From: an uncultured Roseibium sp.
GTDB taxonomy: Bacteria; Pseudomonadota; Alphaproteobacteria; Rhizobiales; Stappiaceae
Direction: 5' to 3'
Length of the DNA: 64,000 bases
Assembly: GCF_963675985.1 (NCBI RefSeq)
Contig: NZ_OY780958.1
Span: 3,658,001 to 3,722,000 of the forward strand
Shown one piece after another: positions 36,969 to 64,000 of this stretch (the stretch's first letter is position 1; every line of letters starts with the position of its first letter). Both the position numbers and the translations under genes were made by a program. The notes under the pieces were generated by a model. It saw nothing but the letters and a program-made list of their open reading frames with translations. It was not told the DNA's origin and did not search any database.

Positions 36969-37835
36969 CTATCGGTCGCTTCCGAGGATCAGCGGCAGTC
37001 CGTCCTTGCCGGAACCGATGATAACGGTCTTCGAGTTGGGCGACGTGGCCAGTTCCTTCGTGGCCTGAACACCCTGCCAGCGCAGCAGGTCTTCCGTCAG
37101 GCTCTGCTTGACGATGTCCTGATACTTCTTGATCCCCTTGGCCTCGATCTCCTTGCGCGCGGCCTCCATTTTCTCGATCCCGATACGATATTTGTAGGCC
37201 TTTTCCTCTTCCGAGAGGGTCAGCTTCCGCTCCACCGCCAACCGGACCGCGGGCGGCAGTTCAACGCTTCTGACCAGCACGTCGTCAACGATCACATAGC
37301 GGTCCTCGACGTTGGTCAGGCTGCTGACGACGATGGATTCCAGAAAACCGCGCTTGCTGGTGTAGACCTGTTCGGGCGTGTACTGGCCGACGGCGCGGCG
37401 CAGAACCGCTTCGGTTTCGGGAAAGACGACCTTGTCCAGATATTCCGGGCCGACGGTCACATGAAGCAGCGGCAGAAGCCGGAGATCCGGCCGATAACGG
37501 ACCGCGATCTGCAGATCGATCGGCAGACCGCCCTGGGTCAGCATCGTATAGTTACGTTCCTTGGTCTGCAGGCGGACATTGTAGATATACATCCGGTTCC
37601 AGGGCCAGATGACGTGCAGACCTTCACCGTAGATCCGGTTCATCTCCGTGCCCGACACCCAGCGGTAAAGGACGCCCGCCTCACCGGACTGGACAGTGAT
37701 GACGACCCTGTTCCAGAGCAGGGCGAGACCAACCCCGAGGCCAATGAGGAGAATCAGAAAATAGAGCTGAATGCGCCGCCGGCGTTCACCCTTCAGCACC
37801 TCCTCGTAGTCGTCGAATTCGTCGTCATAAGCCAT
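36969..37835 (-). CDS. SPFH/prohibitin-family membrane protein
   Basis: This is a 288-residue protein. It has a short acidic head (1-18), one TM (about 22-42) and an SPFH/band-7 domain (about 45-235, with VQSGEAGVLYRW, YGEGLHVIWPWNRMYIYNVR and LPIDLQIAVRYRP). An Ala/Glu/Lys-rich helix (about 205-250) follows. SPFH proteins form membrane rings or scaffolds. It heads a three-gene unit and starts 97 bp after the stop of the giant PKS gene on the same strand, so read-through from the PKS operon is possible. Confidence 0.9.
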   Translation of the reverse strand: MAYDDEFDDYEEVLKGERRRRIQLYFLILLIGLGVGLALLWNRVVITVQSGEAGVLYRWVSGTEMNRIYGEGLHVIWPWNRMYIYNVRLQTKERNYTMLTQGGLPIDLQIAVRYRPDLRLLPLLHVTVGPEYLDKVVFPETEAVLRRAVGQYTPEQVYTSKRGFLESIVVSSLTNVEDRYVIVDDVLVRSVELPPAVRLAVERKLTLSEEEKAYKYRIGIEKMEAARKEIEAKGIKKYQDIVKQSLTEDLLRWQGVQATKELATSPNSKTVIIGSGKDGLPLILGSDR

Positions 37836-37932
37836 TCGGCCGACTCACCTCTCCAGCCCCCAGGGCGAACCCGAACTATACGGCGGGACATAGCGGCATT
37901 CCAGTGCGTAACCCGCTTTGCCCAAATCGATT

Positions 37933-58517
<20,585 letters not shown>

Positions 58518-58521
<4 letters not shown>

Positions 58522-59864
58522 TCGGCCGGCTCCTCCTGGTCTTCCAGCTGTTGTGCCGGTGCGGTGTCGGCGAGCATGTCCCGGTAGCGGCGCATATGGC
58601 CGAGCAGCTTCCAGAGATCGGCCTCCCACTGGTGGCGGTAGCTGTCGATGAAATAGGTCTGGCCGAGATCCGGGGTATCGGACTTCTTGGCCGCCAGGAA
58701 GCGCTCAAGCCCCCGGGTCTTGCCGAAGAGCGCCCGTGCGTAGTTCAGGACGAACAGCCCTTGCGTCTTCAGGCCGTCGCCCAGCCCGCCAGCGGCATTG
58801 ATGAAGCCCATGAAGAGAATGGTGTCGAGGTTGCGCGGCGTGGAATGCAGGAAGAGATCGGGAATATCCCCCTTCCACTCCAGCAGGTCCCTGTCGAGGA
58901 AGGGAAAGTCGCGGCTGTAGCCGGTCGCATAGAGCACCAGATCGACCTCGGCCGCGCTGCCGTCCCTGAATCGCACCGTCTTGCCCTCAAAGCCGGCAAT
59001 ATCGCCCTTCGGCGTGATATCGCCGTGACCGATGTAATAGAGCAGCAGCGAGTTCATCACCGGGTGCGCACCGTCGAGCGGATAGTCGGGCCGCGGCAGG
59101 CCGTAGTCGGCGCCGTCATAGCCGGCCAGCCGGAACACCTCCTCGATATAGGCGAGGGTTTCCTCCTTGGTGGCGAACTTGTTGCCAAGCTCCATCATCC
59201 ACTGAGGGGTCGGCTTTCCGTCGATGAATTTCGGCTGGTAATAGTAGCCGCGCCGGGTGCTGTGCAGGACGGAGGCCGCGGTGCGGATGGCATCGACGGC
59301 GATATCGCAGCCGGAGTTGCCACCGCCGACCACCAGCACCCGCTTGCCCTTCAACTGCTCCGCCGACTTGTAGTCACGGACATGCATGACCTCGCCATCG
59401 AACTGTCCCGGATAGGGCGGCTCGGGATAACGCGGCACCCTCTGCAGGCCGTTGCAGACGATCACAAGCGGATAGACCTCGTCGTCTCCGGCGGCGGTCT
59501 TCAGCCGCCAGCCGTCTCCTTCCGGCGTCAGGGACTCGACGCCTGCGTTGAAATGCGCCCGCTCGTAGACGCCGAAGGCCTTCGCGTAGGAGCGGATATA
59601 AGCCAGCATCTTGCGGTGGTTCGGATAGGCCGGATAGTCGTCCGGCATCGGGAAATCGGGAACCTGGGTGTTGAACTTCGGCGAGATCAGGTGGAGGGAC
59701 TCGTAGGCCCGCCCGCACGGAGCATCCCCATTCCAGACGCCGCCGAAATCGGCTTCCGCCTCATAGAGGTCGACCGTGATCCCGCCTTCGATCATTTCAC
59801 GCGCCACGCCGATGCCGGTCGGGCCGCCGCCGATAATCGCCACCTTCTGCGGCAAGCTGCTCAT
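58518..59864 (-). CDS. PKS-cluster FAD/NADPH monooxygenase (FMO/Baeyer-Villiger superfamily)
   Basis: This is a 448-residue flavoprotein. It has an N-terminal FAD fold IGGGPTGIGVA, an FMO-type FGGVWN element, the fingerprint FDGEVMHVRDYK (FxGxxxHxxxY, the Tyr of FMOs in place of the Trp of classical BVMOs) and the NADPH fold VVGGGNSGCDIA. A late ATGYSRDFPF segment is also typical. It overlaps both flanking PKS genes by 4 bp and so is made with them. Related monooxygenases embedded in trans-AT PKS clusters (for example OocK of oocydin) insert oxygen into the carrier-bound chain. Hydroxylation or N-oxidation cannot be excluded. The ATG at 59864 was chosen for the overlap and the conserved MSSLPQKVAIIGGG start. 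Confidence 0.92.
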
Positions 59865-62800
59865 GGCTGCGCCTCCTCCCCGATCCGGATATCCCGGCTT
59901 TGCTCCAGTCTCGTCAACCTGACCCCATCCAGGCGCAGACATTCCAGGCCGTCCGCACCGTAAAGCTCGACCGTGAGGCCCGCAGAATCAGACCCGCCGC
60001 CGATCCTGACAATCGCCTTATCTTCAAGCGAGGAAAAGCCGGTCATTCTCTCAATACTCAAAGGGAAGGCCAGCACATTGCCCGCACCTGCATCCGCGGC
60101 CCAGCCACCGGCGCGGAAGGTCAGCAACCGCCAGACCGCGTCCAGCACGAACGGGTCGAACAGCAGGCCCTGCCGGTCTTCCGCCGATCCGCGCGGCAGG
60201 ACCAGCCGTGCCAGCAAGGCATCGCCGTCACGGTGCACTTCGCCCACCGTCGCCATTTCGGCGGACGGCGGACCGGAATGGATCGCACAGAGCTCAGTGA
60301 AGTTCCGGAACACCTGCGTGATGTCGGCGCCCGGGAGCGCACCGGCAACGTCGAGGGATCTGCGTTCGCCGAGGCTGTCGGGCTCTGTGCCGACCGTGCC
60401 GAGATGCCAGGGACGTCCCTCTTCGCCATCGGCCTCGACCTGATAGAGCAGGCCTTCGCTGTCGGACATGCCGATCACCGTGAGGTCGCGCGGCTTGCCA
60501 TTGACCGGCACCGGCCTACCCCAGAGAAGATGCTGCAGGCTGCGCACCGGTTTGCCGGACAGCCGCTCCAGCGCATTGCGGGCGATCTCGGGCAGGAACA
60601 GCCCCGCCAACAGCCGCTCCGTGCCGCTTGTATGGGTCGTCAGGAACGGCTCATCGCCGTTGATGCGCACCGCAACCTGGCCGATTTCGCCTTCCTGCGG
60701 TGCATTGCCCAGAAGGACACCTGCAACCGGCCGGGATTCCATGATGCCGGACGGCTGCACGTCTTCTACGGGTGCCACCCAGTAGCTGGTCCGTTCGAAC
60801 GGATAGCCGGGCAGATGCAGCCGGGCCGCGGAATTTGCCGGCCAGTCGACTACCAGTCCCTTGGCCCAGAGCTCTGCCACCTTGTTCAGGCCGTTCGCCT
60901 CTTCCGAGCGGAGCCACTTTCCGACAAGCGCCCTTGCATCGTCGTCAGACCCGAAAAGCACGACGGCGTCCGCATCGCCTGCTGACAGGTACACGCCTTC
61001 GAGCGGCGTGCCGGCAACGACCGACGCCAGCTTGCGCAGGAGGTCGTCCCGGCCGGTGAACACGAAGGCCAGGCGCTCGCCGAAGTGAGACCTTCCGGCC
61101 TGCAGCGTGTGCGCCAGTGCATCCAGATCCAGATCCGACCTTGCGGTGATGAACCGTTCCATGTCGCCGGCAGTGGCGGTCAACCGATCCCGGTTGCGGG
61201 CCGACAGGACGAATATCTTCGGCGTGCCTCCGCCTGGGGCCGCTAGTGCCGGAACATATTCCTCCAAGACCACATGGGCATTGGTGCCGCTGAAGCCGAA
61301 GGCGCTGACACCGGCGCGGCGCGGGGAACCGGAGGGTCCATCCCAGTCACGCAGGGACCGGCTGACGGCAAAGGGCGTGCGCTCGAAGGGAATATGGCTG
61401 TTCAGGGTTTCCACATTGATCGACGGCGGCACTTGGCGGTGTTCCAGTGCCAGCATGGCCTTCAGCGCCCCGGCGATGCCGGCGGAGGCCAGCAGATGGC
61501 CGATGTTGCTCTTCACAGACCCAATGGCGCAGCGGTCGCCGGCCGGCACGCCTTCGAAGGCATCGGTCAGCCCCTCGACCTCGATCGGATCGCCGAGCGG
61601 CGTTCCCGTGCCGTGACATTCGATCAGGCCGATGGTCGCCGGGTCGATCCCGAAGCGTTCGTAGACGTCCTTCAGAAGGGCCGTCTGGGCTTTCGGGTTC
61701 GGGGCGGTGATGCCGTTGGTGCGGCCGTCCTGATTGACGCCCCATCCCCGGATCACCGCGTGGATCGGATCGCCGTCGCGCTCCGCATCGGCGAGGCGCT
61801 TCAAGAGGACCGCGCCGACGCCCTCACCCGGAACGAAGCCATTGGCCCGTTCGTCGAAGGAGAAGCAGCGGCCGTCGGCTGACAGCATGCCGACCTTGGC
61901 GGTGTCGATGAACATGTTCGATCCCACCAGCACACAGGCCCCGCCGGAGAGCGCCATGTCGCAGGTCCCGGACACCAGGCTTTCGCAGGCTTCGGCAAGG
62001 GCAACGAGCGAGCTGGAACAGGCGGTGTCGATGGACAGACACGGCCCGCGCAGGTCGAGCAGATAGGAGATGCGCGCCGCCAGGATCGAGCCGGAACTGC
62101 CGAGCAGGCTGTAGGTGTTGCGCTCGCTGATCAGGTCTTCGTAACCGCTCGGGCCGGAGGATACATAGACGCCGCAGCGGCTGCCGGCGAGGCTCGCCGG
62201 GTCGATCGCGGCATCCTCGATGGCATGCCATGCGGTTTCCAGGAACAGGCGCTGCTGCGGATCCATCAGTTCCGCCTCGAGCGGCGTGATGTTGAAGAAC
62301 CGGGCGTCGAATTCCCCGGCGCCGTCGAGCGCGCCCATCCACTTGCAATAGCTCTTGCCCGGCGCCTGCGGGTCCGGGTCGTAGTATTGGCCGATGTCCC
62401 AGCGGGATGGCGGTACCTCGTCGATACAGTCCTGGCCGGAGCGGATGTTCTCCCAGAACTCGCCGAGGTCCCTCGCCTTGGGGAATTTTCCGGAGGCCCC
62501 GATGATGGCGATGGCGTCCGTGGCGGGGCGGCGGTCTTCCGCCGGTTGGGCCGAGGCTCCGGCCGAGACGGCCGGAACGTCCACCGGGCTCTGAACGGCT
62601 TCGGCGGCAACAGGCTTTCCCTCTATCGCTGGCGCAGCTACAGCAGGCACAAGCGTCGCGACATGATCCACCAGCCCGCCGACCGTCGGATGGGCATAGA
62701 CGGCAGTGGCGGGCAGATCGATGCCGTAGCGGGTGTTGAGTTTGCGGATCCATGTCACCGCCAGGATGGAATCGAGACCGAGATCCAGGAAACCCGCGCT

Positions 62801-63988
62801 GTCGTCAATCTCGCTTGTCTCGATCATCAGATCCTCGGCGAGCGAGGACACGATCTCGGCGCGTAGTCGTTTGCGGTGGTCGCCGGTGGCGGTTTCTGTC
62901 GGCAAGGGCGCAGCTTGAACGGGCGCGGATTGCACCGATGCAGGCGTGGCCTTTTCTGCAGCAGACCTCTCCCCGACCAGCTCCGCCACATGGGCAATCA
63001 GGGCGCCGACGGTCGGATGGGCGTAGACGGCGGTCGCGGGCAGATCAATGCCATAGCTCGTGTTGAGTTTGCGGATCCAGGTCACGGCCAGGATGGAGTC
63101 GAGGCCGAGATCTTGGAAACTGTCACCATCGCGGATATCGGCGACATCGATCATCAGGTCTTCGGCGAGGGACGTGACGATGTCGGTACGCAAGGCCGTG
63201 GCGTCGATTGAAGACGCCTTCGCAGGTCCGGCGGTTTCCGTCATCCGGTCTACCTCCCCGAATTTCTCCGCGATGCGGGCACGGACGCTGTCGTTGCCGA
63301 TGAAGGTTGTCTCGTGCATCGCCAGTTCCCGCTGAAGGACGGCGTCGAGCTTGGCCCGCAAGGGAGCGGCGAGGTCCGCCTTCATCGCCACAAGTTCGGC
63401 ACGCGGTTTGCGGGCCAGAGCGTGGGCCGCATTCAGCGCGGCTCCGAGAACCTCCCGCGCGGGCTTCACCGTCAGGCGCTCCGAACGTTCGCCAAGCTCC
63501 CGGCCCCGGTATTCGCGCGCCGTGAACAGCACCTCCCGACCGAGATCGTCGCCGAGGCGATGGGGGAAGATCAGGGTCGCGCCGGCACCGGGTGTGAAAC
63601 CATACCAGAGATAGTTGCTGTGATAGATGCCCTCGGCGGCGAAGATTGCCCGGTCGCAATACATGCCCAGCGACCAGCCGGCGCCGATGCCGTGGCCCTG
63701 CATGGCGGCAATCACCGGCAGGTCGCAGTCGAGCGGCAGCGAGTAGATCCGCCGGTCGGTAAACCGGCTGCCGCCCTGCTGCAGATCGGCCAGACCATCC
63801 GCCGTACCGCCGCAGGCAAACCAGGTGTCATGGCCGGTCAGGACGACCACCCTCGCCTCCGGCTGCTCCGCGATCCTGGCGAAGGCTTCCTCCAGTCCAT
63901 CCATGAAGGCGGGCGTGAACATGTTGCGGCCGTCGCGCTCCGTCATGCGCAGAAGGACGACGCCGTCGTCGAAGAACTCAAGTTCCAT
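59861..63988 (-). CDS. Trans-AT PKS with beta-branching ECH2, tandem ACPs, KS and degenerate DH
   Basis: This is a 1375-residue protein. Residues 1-~245 form an enoyl-CoA hydratase-fold domain closely like PksI/BaeI (ECH2, glutaconyl decarboxylase): FACGGTADG, QGHGIGAGW, YGFTPGAGATLIFP and the C-terminal His225 in MHETTF. Two near-identical ACPs follow (Ser298, Ser407), each with DSILAVTW. The Trp six residues after the Ser is the known flag of beta-branching ACPs. The KS (about 491-915) has Cys657, ECHGTGT and NIGH intact. The last ~290 residues are a DH-like fold with broken motifs. The frame stays open through the last 12 bases of the window, so the start could lie further upstream, but the ATG at 63988 fits the ECH2 N-terminus. 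It feeds the monooxygenase and the megasynthase downstream. Confidence 0.92.
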   Translation of the reverse strand: MELEFFDDGVVLLRMTERDGRNMFTPAFMDGLEEAFARIAEQPEARVVVLTGHDTWFACGGTADGLADLQQGGSRFTDRRIYSLPLDCDLPVIAAMQGHGIGAGWSLGMYCDRAIFAAEGIYHSNYLWYGFTPGAGATLIFPHRLGDDLGREVLFTAREYRGRELGERSERLTVKPAREVLGAALNAAHALARKPRAELVAMKADLAAPLRAKLDAVLQRELAMHETTFIGNDSVRARIAEKFGEVDRMTETAGPAKASSIDATALRTDIVTSLAEDLMIDVADIRDGDSFQDLGLDSILAVTWIRKLNTSYGIDLPATAVYAHPTVGALIAHVAELVGERSAAEKATPASVQSAPVQAAPLPTETATGDHRKRLRAEIVSSLAEDLMIETSEIDDSAGFLDLGLDSILAVTWIRKLNTRYGIDLPATAVYAHPTVGGLVDHVATLVPAVAAPAIEGKPVAAEAVQSPVDVPAVSAGASAQPAEDRRPATDAIAIIGASGKFPKARDLGEFWENIRSGQDCIDEVPPSRWDIGQYYDPDPQAPGKSYCKWMGALDGAGEFDARFFNITPLEAELMDPQQRLFLETAWHAIEDAAIDPASLAGSRCGVYVSSGPSGYEDLISERNTYSLLGSSGSILAARISYLLDLRGPCLSIDTACSSSLVALAEACESLVSGTCDMALSGGACVLVGSNMFIDTAKVGMLSADGRCFSFDERANGFVPGEGVGAVLLKRLADAERDGDPIHAVIRGWGVNQDGRTNGITAPNPKAQTALLKDVYERFGIDPATIGLIECHGTGTPLGDPIEVEGLTDAFEGVPAGDRCAIGSVKSNIGHLLASAGIAGALKAMLALEHRQVPPSINVETLNSHIPFERTPFAVSRSLRDWDGPSGSPRRAGVSAFGFSGTNAHVVLEEYVPALAAPGGGTPKIFVLSARNRDRLTATAGDMERFITARSDLDLDALAHTLQAGRSHFGERLAFVFTGRDDLLRKLASVVAGTPLEGVYLSAGDADAVVLFGSDDDARALVGKWLRSEEANGLNKVAELWAKGLVVDWPANSAARLHLPGYPFERTSYWVAPVEDVQPSGIMESRPVAGVLLGNAPQEGEIGQVAVRINGDEPFLTTHTSGTERLLAGLFLPEIARNALERLSGKPVRSLQHLLWGRPVPVNGKPRDLTVIGMSDSEGLLYQVEADGEEGRPWHLGTVGTEPDSLGERRSLDVAGALPGADITQVFRNFTELCAIHSGPPSAEMATVGEVHRDGDALLARLVLPRGSAEDRQGLLFDPFVLDAVWRLLTFRAGGWAADAGAGNVLAFPLSIERMTGFSSLEDKAIVRIGGGSDSAGLTVELYGADGLECLRLDGVRLTRLEQSRDIRIGEEAQP

Positions 63989-64000
63989 GACACCGGTCTT

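Noticed and set aside
37836..37932. Possible small gene (phosphopantetheinyl transferase or terminator) between the PKS and the SPFH gene
   Set aside because: Only 97 bp remain. I see neither a frame nor a clear hairpin with a T-run.
58522..58629. 36-residue N-terminal extension of the megasynthase
   Set aside because: It is Arg/Gly/Pro-rich, overlaps the monooxygenase gene by over 100 bp, and lacks homology-like features. The ATG at 58521 gives the 4-bp coupling seen elsewhere in the cluster.

Overview
The window is a GC-rich, gene-dense stretch that looks like a marine-type alphaproteobacterium. The pointers are a RirA-type iron regulator, Irr-style (ICE) and RirA-style (IRO) iron boxes, a choXWV/betIAB choline-to-betaine locus of rhizobial type, and several Rhizobiales/Rhodobacterales-like housekeeping neighbours. 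Stappiaceae (Roseibium/Labrenzia-like) is my best guess, but this is inference only. I see no rRNA, tRNA, CRISPR array, insertion sequence or integrase.

Layout. 1-8353 (+): a FecR/Ig-like protein cut by the left edge, a secreted protein with about 15 PKD repeats, and a membrane class III adenylate cyclase. 8418-15295: choline uptake (choVWX, minus strand) facing away from betI-betA-betB, with a BetI-like palindrome between the two units. 15326-21519: AraC regulator, HI0933-family flavoprotein, LacI regulator, rirA, hemP behind a compact iron-control region, and L-serine dehydratase. 21544-29225 (minus): GntR regulator, anmK, a class III transaminase and a three-gene MacB/DevC-like exporter. 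29322-31675: LysR regulator next to a fused LigB-LigA (gallate-type) dioxygenase. 31886-37835: a DUF3089 hydrolase, a ParA-like ATPase with two DUF697 membrane proteins, then (minus) an SPFH protein, a membrane-anchored type I solute-binding protein and a 67-residue membrane protein.

37933-63988 (minus) is the 3' part of a large trans-AT polyketide synthase / NRPS cluster, which runs off the right edge. In biosynthetic order it has: (1) a 1375-residue protein, ECH2-ACP-ACP-KS-DH* (degenerate DH), whose two ACPs both carry the Trp flag of beta-branching ACPs; (2) a 448-residue FAD/NADPH monooxygenase encoded between the two PKS genes, in the manner of the oxygen-inserting enzymes of other trans-AT systems; (3) a 6862-residue megasynthase, ACP / KS-DH-KR-ACP / KS-DH-ACP / KS-DH-ACP / KS-KR-ACP / KS0-ACP / C-A-T-TE. 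No AT domain is present in any module. The three genes overlap by 4 bp each and should be translationally coupled. The expected product is a beta-branched, possibly oxygen-inserted polyketide capped by one amino acid and released by a thioesterase. AT, the rest of the HMG-synthase cassette and the upstream modules should lie beyond 64000 or elsewhere in the genome. I do not recognise the assembly line as a known pathway, and it is the best candidate in the window for an undescribed system.
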